Assembly (NCBI RefSeq): GCF_963678635.1
Contig: NC_087068.1
Span: 18,541,872-18,605,871 of the forward strand
Direction: 5' to 3'
DNA: 64,000 nucleotides
DNA from: Symsagittifera roscoffensis
Lineage: Eukaryota; Xenacoelomorpha; Acoela; Convolutidae
Part shown: piece by piece, positions 28,236 through 39,060 of the stretch
How the letters are laid out: the number at the start of each line of letters is the position of its first letter
How positions within the stretch are numbered: position 1 is the first letter of the stretch
Made by a program: the position numbers and the translations under genes
Notes under the pieces: generated by a model
Told to the model about the DNA's origin: nothing
Database searches by the model: none
Seen by the model: the letters and a program-made list of their open reading frames with translations, nothing else

Positions 28236-28902
28236 CCACCCAACTAGTAAGGCTCAGGATAAGTCTAAGTTTCCGCCGTGCGATTTGTGTAAGGGTAGTC
28301 ATGAATTGTGGAACTGTGCCTTCTTCAAGAAAAAGAATGGTACTCAGCGAGCAAAATACGGAGCTGAACAGAAACTTTGCTTCGCTTGCCTCAAAGGCAA
28401 TCAAAGTTTCCGGCAATGTTCTAGAGCTAAAAAGTGCCCGAAGCCAGAGTGTGATAGCACACATAATGTCTTGCTCCATGGAGCCGAGAAAAAATTTCCT
28501 CCGAAGGAAAATTTGAATGTCTCAAATAAGGCTGGAACAATCAAATCCAAGGAGAATACAAACACTTCCACCCATGCCGCTCTTAGTGACGTACATGACA
28601 TTGAATCAAGTAAAGGCTTGTTGCCAATTGCAACACTTGGTGCATCCTCGGATGTAACCAGTCTCCTGACGTTGGTTCTTTGTGATAGTGCATCGACTCA
28701 CTCCAGGGTGTCTTCGTCGCTCGTTAACCGTCTCGGCTTAGTAGGGGAGCCCGTTAACTTGTCAATTAGTGATTTCAATTCAACCACCGTTGTTGAGACT
28801 CAGAGGTCAAGTTTACAGTCTCCTCCGAGCCGAATAATAGTGATTTCGTATTTTCTCTCTGTGCATCTCTTAAATACAATATTCGGATTGGTTCCGAATT
28901 AA
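28210..28902 (+). pseudogene. BEL/Pao nucleocapsid zinc knuckles and aspartic protease
   Basis: Cysteine/histidine clusters starting 'CDLCKGSHELWNC' and 'CFACLKGNQSFRQC' are nucleocapsid-type knuckles. They are followed after a Lys/Ser-rich linker by 'LVLCDSASTHSRVS', the Pao-type aspartic protease site where the usual third active-site residue Gly is replaced by Ala. The frame then shifts away before the end of the protease, so the enzyme is dead. Confidence 0.8.
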
Positions 28903-30680
28903 TCAATATTGCTGATTTGCAGAAAAAAATATCCACAATTAGCACCTATTAAGCCCACTCAATACAATTATGAGGACGTTGAGGTTATTATAGGACGAGA
29001 CTACTACGACGCCGTTAGACCCATTGAGTTCGTCTTGGGAGATGATAAAAACTCACCGTGCTCCGTTCGCCTACCGATAGGTTGGTTCATGTGGTCCGGT
29101 GCCGCCGTCCGTTAATTCTACTTCTTCGTGTTTCAAGTGTGCTGTTAAAGATTCTTCTTTGACCGACCAAATAAAATCCTGGTACGAGTTGGAATCTTAT
29201 GGTGCTTTCAAACAAGTCGATGCCCGTTCTGCCGCGGATAAACGTGCTATATCCATCTTAAATTCTGAAACCGTTCACATTGACGAAAGATATATTGTGC
29301 CTATGCTTTGGATTGATAGTAATGTTAGTCTACCAAACATATTACTCATCACTCGCCCAATTTAAAACATTGGAGAGAAGGTTAAGTAAAGACCCTGAGC
29401 TGCGCGAAAGATACGCAGACACAACTAGAGAGTACATTAGGAAAGGCTATATCGTTATCGTCGAACCGCATGATCCACGTAAGCGTTCCGATCGCGAGTG
29501 GTAACTTCTGCACCATCCCGTCGTAAATCCGAATAAGCCGGGTAAGGTGCGCCGAGTTCTTAATGGGGCTTCTAAGTTTCACGGCACATCCTTAAATAAG
29601 TCCTTATTGGTGGGTCCGGACCTACTCCAAAATTTAATTTGTGTACCTTTGCAATTACGTCAACAAAAGTACGCCGTCTCCGCGGATATAGAGGGTATGT
29701 TCCTCCAGGTAGGAGTCCTCGCCCGCGATCAATTTTTAAGTTTCACGGGGCTTCTAAGTTTCACGGCACATCCTTAAATAAGTCCTTATTGGTGGGTCCG
29801 GACCTACTCCAAAATTTAATTTGTGTACCTTTGCGATTACGTCAACAAAAGTACGCCGTCTCCGCGGATATAGAGGGTATGTTCCTCCAGGTAGGAGTCC
29901 TCGCCCGCGATCAATTTTTACTCCGTTTTTGTGGCGGGAAAATACCACTACCGATCTGGTAGTTCATCAGTACACTCGCCATATTCGGCGCACGGAATTC
30001 GCCTACGTGCCGCAATTTTGCGTTGCGAAAAACAGCAACTGATAAAATGTCCACATACCCTGAGGCCGCCTCAGTTTTAAATGAAAAATTTTGCATGGAC
30101 GATTACTTGGATTCGTTCGAGAACGTTACCCATGCAATTAAAATTAGTCGCCATTTGGTTTCCTTACTAAAGTTGGGAGGATTTATTTTGACTAAATTGT
30201 CAGTAATGCTGATGAAATTACTTCAGCAATGAACCCCGAGGATTGCGAAACCTCGTCTTCACCCATCAAGGAAATATGTAACGGTGCGGAACAATCATCA
30301 CACGTCTTAGGTCTTAAGTGGGACCATGTGAAAGACACATTGCTTGTTAGCAGAGGCGTGGATCGACCTCTCGATAAGGCAATAACTCAACGAAGCGTCT
30401 TGAGTTTCGTCTCTTCTGTGTTTGACCCTGTTGGGTTGGTAGCTCCATACACAGTTAGGGCCCGTCTTTTGCTGAAAGATATTTGGAAGATCAGTGGCCA
30501 AAGTTGGGACGACGAATTGCCGCAAGACATGAGAGATAAATTTCTCGAGTGGCACTCCGGTCTCCGTCTCTTAGGGCGATTGACAATTCCCCGTTGTTAC
30601 TTCACAGAGCCTGTGGGTCAAATTGAGCTCCACATGTTCGGTGATAGCTCGCAGGACGTTTTCTGTGCGGTTGGATTTTT
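28903..30680 (+). pseudogene. BEL/Pao reverse transcriptase, broken
   Basis: Fragments in changing frames: the pre-RT 'FKTLERRLSKDPELRERY' segment at ~29365-29460; 'NPNKPGKVRRVLNGASKFHG' and 'YAVSADIEGMFLQV' at ~29530-29720; the active-site region 'FCMDDYLDSF' at ~30090-30120; and the post-RT 'FDPVGLVAPYTVRARLLLKD' connection segment at ~30420-30480. At least five frame changes plus a 182-bp tandem duplication inactivate it. Confidence 0.88.
29566..29925 (+). repeat. 182-bp tandem duplication inside BEL RT
   Basis: The segment starting 'GGGGCTTCTAAGTTTCACGG' at 29566 restarts at ~29748 and runs through 'CGCCCGCGATCAATTTTTA' both times, with about one base difference. It is a late event. Confidence 0.85.
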
Positions 30681-30924
30681 AGAAGCGTTAACCGGGTTAG
30701 AAGCGTTAACCCCAAACCACTTTTTGCTGGGACAACATGCCACAAGCTTTCCTTCGCTTTTACCTGGGGAGCACTTCGACCACAAGAAAAGGTACGTGCG
30801 AGCGCAGTCATATGCTAACGCGATTTGGTCTCGTTGGTATCGCGAATATGTTCCCTCGCTGAATAAGCGTGTCAAATGGCACACTCATTCTGACTTCATT
30901 CTTAAAACAGGCGATCCCGTGTGA
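30681..30924 (+). pseudogene. BEL/Pao integrase C-terminal remnant
   Basis: 'LTPNHFLLGQ' and 'WSRWYREYVPSLNKR' are typical of the BEL/Pao integrase C-terminal (DUF5641-like) tail. It is joined directly to the pre-RNase-H region through a repeated 'TTAGAAGCGTTAACC' (about 30678-30710), so RNase H and the catalytic integrase core are deleted. A second copy is at 36190-36384. Confidence 0.85.
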
Positions 30925-31083
30925 GTGATTGAGCCCGATAGTCCGCGTGGGTACTAACCTCTCGCCCGAATCGTCGAGCTAAACTACGGACAGGACGGTT
31001 GCGCTCGATCCGCCCCTGTTAAGACCGCAACCCGTGAAGTCATTCGGTCGACCGTTAAGCTCGCTCCGGTTCTTCCTTCTTCA

Positions 31084-31098
31084 GGGGGTGGGGAAGGA
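31084..31098 (+). other. BEL polypurine tract
   Basis: GGGGGTGGGGAAGGA directly precedes the 3' LTR. In the duplicate (about 36544-36562) it has become a longer G run. Confidence 0.7.
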
Positions 31099-31557
31099 TG
31101 TTGCAACGCAAATGTACAGTATAGATGCATATAAAACAAGAGTATAAATGCATATAAAATAAGGACAGATGGCCGTGCGGCCAAGGGAGAAGTCTCTCAC
31201 GTCGGTCAACCGGGTTCCAGTCCCCCATAGGCAGACCTTATAACAAGTAGAACCGAGGGGCTATAGCCACATTTGACCGTATTTTACTGTTCTTTGGTTC
31301 TAATTCGGTTCAGCCTTGATTAAGGCTGACCGCCAAAAAGAGCAATTTGTCTCAAGGACATTACCGACCGGTTCTTGTGGTTAGTTTGTGCCAATTTGTA
31401 CCGAAACAAGCGGAGTCTTGAAGTTATATGATGTTGGGCTTGACCAAAATTATGATGAATTATTGAGTTGCTGAGAGTTTTGCCGATAAATACTCTTTAT
31501 AATTCAAGCATTCGACTTCATAGTTTTTTACCAACTTACAGAGATTGAGCGAGCATA
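31099..31557 (+). repeat. BEL/Pao 3' LTR
   Basis: 459 bp, same ends as the 5' LTR. It differs from it at many positions (for example the GGGGCTATAGCC palindrome is broken), indicating an old insertion. It is followed by CGTTA. Confidence 0.88.
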
Positions 31558-31633
31558 CGTTACGTACCTTTAGTTAAAAAAATTTGTTTTCAATCGAAAT
31601 TAAATTGATTTTTGATTTTAATGGTTGTTTCAG

Positions 31634-31906
31634 AGAGATATGGACAAGCACTATGTATGGACAAGAGATATGTTTTCAGCAAGCAAATTTACTCATCAGC
31701 TCAACGGTTCACCCGAAGATAGCTGACTTCGGTCTGGCGCGAATTTTTTCAAGAAACAAAGGCGAGGACCCAAACGGCGCCCACCTTCAGCTTGAGAGTC
31801 AATATAGCCATCAAGTGGCTACCAGATGGTACAGGAGTCCTAAACTCCTGCACGGTGCTAAGAAATATGACGAAGGTGGACTTATGGGATGTGGGCTGCA
31901 TTTTTG
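31634..31906 (+). pseudogene. CDK20-like protein kinase pseudo-exon, copy 1
   Basis: A single exon-like piece between a TTGTTTCAG acceptor and a GGTTAGT donor encodes kinase subdomains VIb to IX: ANLLISS, 'KIADFGLARIFS', and 'YSHQVATRWYRSP' with the activation-segment arginine. This wording fits cyclin-dependent kinase 20 (CCRK). It is broken. The HRDxKxxN catalytic loop is scrambled by small changes that lose the lysine, APE has become SPK, and a 2-base loss before the 'VDLW' segment pushes the VGCIFG part into another frame. No other kinase exon is visible nearby. Confidence 0.75.
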
Positions 31907-31909
31907 GTT

Positions 31910-32185
31910 AGTTATATCATTACTGCATACTGTTGAGTAAAACTCGCAGCCTTGAACGGAGCTAAATTATATCGTAAGCAAAGCAATCTTTTTCAGTTGT
32001 TTTGTTTTGTAAGCAAGGAAATCTTTTTCACCTGTTTCGAAATCTTTTTTATCGGTTTTGAAAATGGTGTGTACAAAGATTATTATTGTTTTAAAAATGT
32101 TTAAAGAGAGTTGCTGAAAATTTCACCAGTGTTTCCTGGCGAAAAATATATCGATCAGCTCTGCTGCGTGTTGCGGGTACTGGGT
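31910..32185. other. Spacer, no gene
   Basis: AT-rich sequence with a short 'GCAAGGAAATCTTTTTCA'-type repeat. Nothing else is seen. Confidence 0.4.
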
Positions 32186-32520
32186 ACATCTACAGAAGAG
32201 ATCTGGCCTGGAATGAAGTCAGATATGATCATGTCTGGTCCAGGTATGATCATGGAAAGTCAGGTATGATCATGTCTGGTCCAGGTGTGATCATGTAAAG
32301 TCAGGTATGATTATGTCTGGTCCAGGTATAATCATGTAAAGTCAGGTCTGATCATGTCTGGTCCAGGTATGATCATATCTGATCCAGGTATGATCATGTA
32401 AAATCAGATCTGAAGCATACCTGGGATAGGCCTGCTCATACCTGGGCCAGACCTGATCATACCTGACTTTCCATGGTTATTATATCTGTACATGTCTGAT
32501 TCAGACATGTACAGCGGAAA
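32186..32520. repeat. Palindromic TGATCA-rich tandem repeat, copy 1
   Basis: About 12 units of ~20 bp alternating 'ATGATCATGTCTGGTCCAGG' and 'TATGATCATGTAAAGTCAGG'. Later units appear in reverse orientation ('CCTGATCATACCTG'), so the block can fold on itself. It ends with the palindrome 'GTACATGTCTGATTCAGACATGTAC'-like stem at ~32489-32515. Confidence 0.85.
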
Positions 32521-33978
32521 AAGAGACATGCCACAGGACTGATACAGATCTGAAATTGTATGAATTTTCGATTTCCAGATTTGAATTTAGCTACAATTTT
32601 CGGTACGGGTTATTAAATGTCGATAAATAGTTATAATATTTTTACTCTAGCACTGGATACACATTTTCCTTGGTATAAAATAAATATTGACATGAAGTAG
32701 TTGTATACTGTTGATTACTTTGATAATTTTGCTGTAAAATGTAATTGAGGACTGTAAACAAATTTTCCGAACTTGCAAAAAAAAGTTTGGGACCAACTCA
32801 ACAACGCAGGAAATAGGAGACAGCAGAAAACATCATTTCAGATACTTGTGTCAAAAGTTGATATTTGCAAAAATGATAATTGTAAGCTTTGGAAACAGAA
32901 ATAGTATGGAACGCAGATTGGACATTTGAAACAAGCTAGGTTTTCAAGCAGATTTCCACAACTTATTCAATGTTCAACGTGCAAGCAGTTCCTATAGTTT
33001 TCTTCCTTATTCATATAAAAAGTGAAAAGCAAAACATCCGAACCTTCACACTACTGTAAGAGATCAGCCCAGAACTTGCGTTAAAGAGAGACTTACCCAG
33101 AAGATTGAATTGGTATGACCGACTTGTGCAGTGAAACTTGCTATGAGAGCGGCAAGTCTACTTTTCTAGGAATCGTGGATTATTTTGCTTAGGTTTGGGT
33201 AGAAACCCTCTTTGAGGACATAGGGTGCAGGGCAAAATTTGGTTTCAGTTTAGACCCAACTCAAAAACGCAGGAAATAGGAGACAGAAAACATCATTTCA
33301 GTCAAAGGCTGGTACGAGGAATCGGATATGCTCGCCCTATCAACAACAACCCGGGTCGAGGTCTGCGACTAAATTTTCGACTTTGTCGGTCGCGGAAATG
33401 TTAAGTCTGGGTTTTAAGCCGCGGACAAACTCTGGACATACCGTATCTCGGTCGCGATGGTCAAAAAATTAGTCACGGTGGTCTCGTTTTTAAAGAGCAG
33501 TATTGGTGGTATTGATTGTGAGTAGCATTGACTTAAATCAATACTGCTCACCACCAATACTAGCTATACGGCTCCTCCGAAAAAGAGAAAGCCGGTAGGA
33601 AATCAGATTCACTCCAATAACTATCAGAGAAAGCACAACCAAAGTGGCAATAAACAAAAAAGCCTATCCAGAATTATCAATCCCCTGAAATTTTATACCA
33701 ACAAAAGCATTCTCAAGCAATCACCTTTTGAGCCTATCTTTCTTTGTTTTTAAAAAAATCTTGTCGGCTTATAATTTATTGTTTCATCCAATTTTGCTGA
33801 TCTGATCTGAAAAGTTTTACCTTACCGCTAATATCGTTGCGAGGTGCGAACAGTCGCTTTTATAAATGTTACAAACCGACGCCAGCGACGATCGGTCGCT
33901 TGCGACGAATTATTGCCATGCAACAAAAATTTGGCCAGCCCCTTAAAATAAAATCATAACAAGAACACCTACATCAAA
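32521..33978. other. Intergenic DNA, no gene seen
   Basis: Contains a hairpin-like inverted repeat at ~33496-33565 (arms built on 'AGTATTGGTGGT' and 'ATTGATT') and a GC-richer TCG-containing patch at 33330-33480. The empty target site of the TIR element is at 33593-33594. Confidence 0.45.
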
Positions 33979-34188
33979 TTGTCTGTAGGAGAGTTTAACT
34001 TGCTGAACGTTTATATTTTTATATCTAGCCTGATTGGACACGAAGAATTATTGGTTAGAAAAACCTGCGAGTTTGAAGGGCAGAAAAGTGAACTTATAAC
34101 CTTTAACAAATGTTGGCAGAAAGTGACCGCAACCAACGGGAATGAGAAAGGTTATCAAAATGAAGTCATAATAATGTCTTTAACATAA
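33979..34188 (+). other. Exon-like open frame of unknown identity, copy 1
   Basis: About 69 codons without an ATG start, ending shortly after a possible donor (GAGAAAG then GTTATC). Two cysteines and mixed charge. It may be an upstream exon of the lipocalin-like gene or chance. The same frame is at 40750-40959. Confidence 0.2.
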
Positions 34189-34327
34189 TAAAGTTCAACG
34201 TGCAAGCATTTTTTGTTAAGTTCACTGATTTGCAATGACATTTTTCTAATAAGTTCAATATAAAAACCACAACTTTCTAACATTTTAGTTAATGTATTTT
34301 CAGTTTCATGTTACTTTGGTATTCAAA

Positions 34328-36188
34328 ATGATGGAAAAGCGGAATTTTCTTGTTTTATTGTTTTTCTCCACTCTTAATCTGCAACTCAATTATTGCTCCC
34401 TAATTCGGGGTAGTAGGAAAAGCTTTATCGATATATCAGGAAAGTGGTATGAGCTTGCAAGTTCCGGAGCAACTACAGCAGGCAGGGATTCAAGTGCCAA
34501 CTTTATACTTAATCTGAAAAAATCAGAAAAAGGTCAGTAGTTTTTCGCAACTTACCAGCGTTTTATTGTTACAAACCACCGAAAGAAATTGCCATTGCTG
34601 CGAGTAGAATGACTTCTTAGGGCAATTGATGCTTAAATCTGCCCCGAGATAACCATAGCAGCCGGAAGATCAGAAGTCTAATTGGTATTTCAAATTTGTC
34701 TAATTGGTCTCAATGGTGGAAAAGTCCCACACCAAATTTTCTGGATATACTTTCGGAAGTTACTTCCCTCAGGAATTCGACCCCCTTCCGACTCAAAGGG
34801 TCCTCCTTTTGTTCTATTTTGAGATATCCATTTTGATGACGGAACCCAAAGTTTTTCTAAAGGCGCCTTGGGAGCCAATATAACTAACTTTGAAGGGGGA
34901 CCCTAGTCGATCAAGGTAGGTTATCTTGCAAGATCTTGCAAGATAACCTCCTTTAAAGATAACTTTTTTTGCAAGATCTTTAAGATACAATTTTTTTGGG
35001 CAAAAACAGCTTTACACGCGAAGACAACCAAGTAGCGTTCGTGGAAGAAGGAAGCAATCTTAGCTACGCATACATACACACAGCCCGCTAGGCGGTTGCC
35101 CCCAGAAAGCTTTTTTTAAAACTTTTTTTGTGATAGGCGGCTGTCTTCAAGTTTTGATCGACTACTTATACCTTAACCTCCCTTGATTGACTAGGGGATA
35201 ACCTCCTTTGATCGACTAGTGGAGCACGCGCCGAAAAAACGCGATTTTTTGGACAATATTTCCCAAAAAGTGCCTAAAATGACTTTTTCTCGCTGTTTTT
35301 CAAAAACTGGCCAAAACAGTGTTTTTCAGTGATTTGGGAGAGCTCGGAAAATCAATTCGGTCGTCCTAAAAAAAAGTCGACAAATTTTTTTTAAAAATCC
35401 GCCCCTTCTGGAGAAAATCCTAAATCCAAAAATCTACAGAAGATTACAAAAATCAGCTTTTTTATTTTGACATTATACCAATTTTCCTTCTTCACATTTT
35501 CATTGAGGTACCTGAAATCGCGTGGAAAAAAAATATTCCTCGCCATGTTTCGCCAGCAATTTACCCGCAAATTTTAACTTATTAGTTAAGAAAAAAAAGG
35601 CAACTTCACTTAATAGAAAAACCTTTCAACCTATTTTTTTAAAAAATTTCAAAATTAATCGAAATTTCAGGTTATTGATAAACTTCACTATAAATCAAGT
35701 TTTTTTTTCAATCCCAAAATAATTTGATTTTTTTAAAAGGACCATCGGAAGATTAATTTTTCCGATTTGATATCAGCTTTTTATAAATATCTTTTGAAAA
35801 TTGAAAATGAGCAAAAATAGTTAGTTTTCAAATTTAGTTTAAGAGCATCTATAACTGGAAAAGTCAAATGCATATTGTGGGTTTTGCGCAATATGAGTAA
35901 TCGAACGCTTATAGATTAATCACATATAATGTATCAGCAAAGCATTTCCAGCGCTTTTCTTATCAAAACCAGCTTTTTTTATTCAGGGTGGAAAATTTTC
36001 ATAGCGAACAGACTGCCTAATCAACATTTTCTGGACAACGAGGAGCATATTTTGAGGGCAACTCAGCATGCAGGACAAATTGGAAGCCTGCTCGAGTTTC
36101 AGGTTAACTCGTGGAGCTCAAAACTGGTACCGAAATATTGCGAGAATCTATCAACCTTGGTACTGGACATCACAGATGATGTTTTAAC
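34328..36188 (+). pseudogene. Lipocalin-like secreted protein gene, copy 1, truncated
   Basis: Exon 1 (34328-34532) encodes a signal peptide (hydrophobic residues ~6-20) and 'ISGKWYELASSG', the GxW start of the lipocalin barrel. A GTCAGT donor at 34533 (phase 1) and TTTATTCAG acceptor ending at 35986 join it in frame to exon 2. Exon 2 is cut after 'LDITDDVLT' by the duplication junction and runs straight on, in frame, into the BEL integrase tail up to 36384. The copy therefore lacks its last ~80 residues and would make a chimera. Lipocalin identity is a motif-level inference. Confidence 0.5.
34740..35560 (+). repeat. Dispersed repeat within intron, copy 1
   Basis: Includes landmarks 'CGACTCAAAGGGTCC', 'TATTTTGAGATATCCAT' and 'GGGAGAGCTCGGAAAATCAA'. 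These recur at 41520-42320 (duplicate) and, diverged, at 58380-59050. It also holds a short hairpin 'TTATCTTGCAAGATCTTGCAAGATAA' region (about 34921-34947). Confidence 0.7.
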
Positions 36189-36189
36189 G

Positions 36190-36384
36190 GGACAACATGC
36201 CACAAGCTTTCCTTCGCTTTTACCTGGGGAGCACTTCGACCACAAGAAAAGGTACGTGCGAGCGCAGTCATATGCTAACGCGATTTGGTATCGTTGGTAT
36301 CGCGAATATGTTCCCTCGCTGAATAAGCGTGTCAAATGGCACACTCATTCTGACTTCATTCTTAAAACAGGCGATCCCGTGTGA
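36190..36384 (+). pseudogene. BEL integrase tail, duplicated copy
   Basis: Same remnant as at 30730-30924 with one visible codon change (S to Y in the 'AIWxRWYRE' motif). It forms the 3' end of the chimeric frame starting in lipocalin-like exon 2 copy 1. Confidence 0.85.
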
Positions 36385-36562
36385 GTGATTGAGCCCGATA
36401 GTCCGCGTGGGTACTAACCTCTCGCCCGAATCGTCGAGCTAAACTACGGACAGGACGGTTGCGCTCGATCCGCCCCTGTTAAGACCGCAACCCGTGAAGT
36501 CATTCGGTCGACCGTTAAGCTCGCTCCGGTTCTTCCTTCTTCAGGGGGGGGGGGGGGAAGGA

Positions 36563-37021
36563 TGTTGCAACGCAAATGTACAGTATAGATGCATATAAAA
36601 CAAGAGTATAAATGCATATAAAATAAGGACAGATGGCCGTGCGGCCAAGGGAGAAGTCTCTCACGTCGGTCAACCGGGTTCCAGTCCCCCATAGGCAGAC
36701 CTTATAACAAGTAGAACCGAGGGGCTATAGCCACATTTGACCGTATTTTACTGTTCTTTGGTTCTAATTCGGTTCAGCCTTGATTAAGGCTGACCGCCAA
36801 AAAGAGCAATTTGTCTCAAGGACATTACCGACCGGTTCTTGTGGTTAGTTTGTGCCAATTTGTACCGAAACAAGCGGAGTCTTGAAGTTATATGATGTTG
36901 GGCTTGACCAAAATTATGATGAATTATTGAGTTGCTGAGAGTTTTGCCGATAAATACTCTTTATAATTCAAGCATTCGACTTCATAGTTTTTTACCAACT
37001 TACAGAGATTGAGCGAGCATA
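36563..37021 (+). repeat. BEL/Pao LTR, duplicated third copy
   Basis: 459 bp, nearly identical to 31099-31557 and flanked by CGTTA at 37022. It is present by segmental duplication, not by a separate insertion. Confidence 0.9.
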
Positions 37022-37097
37022 CGTTACGTACCTTTAGTTAAAAAAATTTGTTTTCAATCGGAATTAAATTGATTTTTGATTTTAATGGTTGTTTCAG

Positions 37098-37370
37098 AGA
37101 GATATGGACAAGCACTATGTATGGACAAGAGATATGTTTTCAGCAAGCAAATTTACTCATCAGCTCAACGGTTCACCCGAAGATAGCTGACTTCGGTCTG
37201 GCGCGAATTTTCTCAAGAAACAAAGGCGAGGACCCAAACGGCGCCCACCTTCAGCTTGAGAGTCAATATAGCCATCAAGTGGCTACCAGATGGTACAGGA
37301 GTCCTAAACTCCTGCACGGTGCTAAGAAATATGACGAAGGTGGACTTATGGGATGTGGGCTGCATTTTTG
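37098..37370 (+). pseudogene. CDK20-like kinase pseudo-exon, copy 2
   Basis: Same exon, splice edges and disabling changes as copy 1 at 31634-31906, so it was already dead before duplication. Confidence 0.75.
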
Positions 37371-37649
37371 GTTAGTTATATCATTACTGCATACTGTTGA
37401 GTAAAACTCGCAGCCTTGAACGGAGCTAAATTATATCGTAAGCAAAGCAATCTTTTTCAGTTGTTTTGTTTTGTAAGCAAGGAAATCTTTTTCACCTGTT
37501 TCGAAATCTTTTTTATCGGTTTTGAAAATGGTGTGTACAAAGATTATTATTGTTTTAAAAATGTTTAAAGAGAGTTGCTGAAAATGTCACCAGTGTTTCC
37601 TGGCGAAAAATATATCGATCAGCTCTGCTGCGTGTTGCGGGTACTGGGT

Positions 37650-37985
37650 ACATCTACAGAAGAGATCTGGCCTGGAATGAAGTCAGATATGATCATGTCT
37701 GGTCCAGGTATGATTATGGAAAGTCAGGTATGATCATGTCTGGTCCAGGTGTGATCATGTAAAGTCAGGTATGATTATGTCTGGTCCAGGTATAATCATG
37801 TAAAGTCAGGTATGATCATGTCTGGTCCAGGTATGATCATATCAGATCCAGGTATGATCATGTAAAATCAGATCTGAAGCATACCTGGGATAGGCCTGCT
37901 CATACCTGGGCCAGACCTGATCATACCTGACTTTCCATGGTTATTATATCTGTACATGTCTGATTCAGACATGTACAGCGGAAAA
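37650..37985. repeat. Palindromic TGATCA-rich tandem repeat, copy 2
   Basis: Duplicate of 32186-32520 with a few substitutions. Confidence 0.85.
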
Positions 37986-39060
37986 AGAGACATGCCACAG
38001 GACTGATACAGATCTGAAATTGTATGAATTTTCGATTTCCAGATTTGAATTTAGCTACAATTTTCGGTACGGGTTATTAAATGTCGATAAATAGTTATAA
38101 TATTTTTACTCTAGCACTGGATACACATTTTCCTTGGTATAAAATAAATATTGACATGAAGTAGTTGTATACTGTTGATTACTTTGATAATTTTGCTGTA
38201 AAATGTAATTGAGGACTGTAAACAAATTTTTGGAACTTGCAAAAAAAAAGTTTGGGACCAACTCAACAACGCAGGAAATAGGAGACAGCAGAAAACATCA
38301 TTTCAGATACTTGTGTCAAAAGTTGATATTTGCAAAAATGATAATTGTAAACTTTGGAAACAGAAATAGTATGGAACGCAGATTGGACATTTGAAACAAG
38401 CTAGGTTTTCAAGCAGATTTCCACAACTTATTCAATGTTCAACGTGCAAGCAGTTCCTATAGTTTTCTTCCTTATTCATATAAAAAGTGAAAAGCAAAAC
38501 ATCCGAACCTTCACACTACTGTAAGAGATCAGCCCAGAACTTGCGTTAAAGAGAGACTTACCCAGAAGATCGGATTGGTATGACCGACTTGTGCAGTGAA
38601 TTTTGCTATGAGAGCGGCAAGTCTACTTTTCTAGGAATCGTGGATTATTTTGCTTAAGTTTGGGTAGAAACCCTCTTTTGAGGACATAGGGTGCAGGGCA
38701 AAATTTGGTTTCAGTTTAGACCCAACTCAAAAACGCAGGAAATAGGAGACAGAAAACATCATTTCAGTCAAAGGCTGGTACGAGGAATCGGATATGCTCG
38801 CCCTATCAACAACAACCCGGGTCGAGGTCTGCGACTAAATTTTCGACTTTGTCGGTCGCGGAAATGTTAAGTCTGGGTTTTAAGCCGCGGACAAACTCTG
38901 GACATACCGTATCTCGGTCGCGATGGTCAAAAAATTAGTCACGGTGGTCTCGTTTTTAAAGAGCAGTATTGGTGGTATTGATTGTGAGTAGCATTGACTT
39001 AAATCAATACTGCTCACCACCAATACTAGCTATACGGCTCCTCCGAAAAAGAGAAAGCCG

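Larger units (their letters stand above)
23428..31557 (+). mobile_element. Decayed BEL/Pao LTR retrotransposon (8.1 kb)
   Basis: Two 459-bp LTRs, a 5-bp duplication CGTTA, a PBS after the first LTR and a purine tract before the second bound remnants of a BEL/Pao element. They include Gag with a DUF1759-type region, zinc knuckles, an aspartic protease, RT with an MDDYLDSF active-site region, and the integrase C-terminal tail. Many frameshifts and stops, an internal ~182-bp duplication and loss of RNase H plus the integrase core make it non-autonomous. Confidence 0.9.
30731..36190 (+). repeat. Tandem segmental duplication, copy 1 (5.46 kb)
   Basis: From the BEL integrase tail to within exon 2 of the lipocalin-like gene. 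It repeats almost exactly at 36191-42960. The junction at ~36189 joins '...GATGTTTTAACG' to 'GGACAACATGCC' with one or two bases of microhomology. Confidence 0.92.

Noticed and set aside
32186-32520. CRISPR array
   Set aside because: Short palindromic repeats are present, but there are no unique spacers of constant length and the context is eukaryotic.
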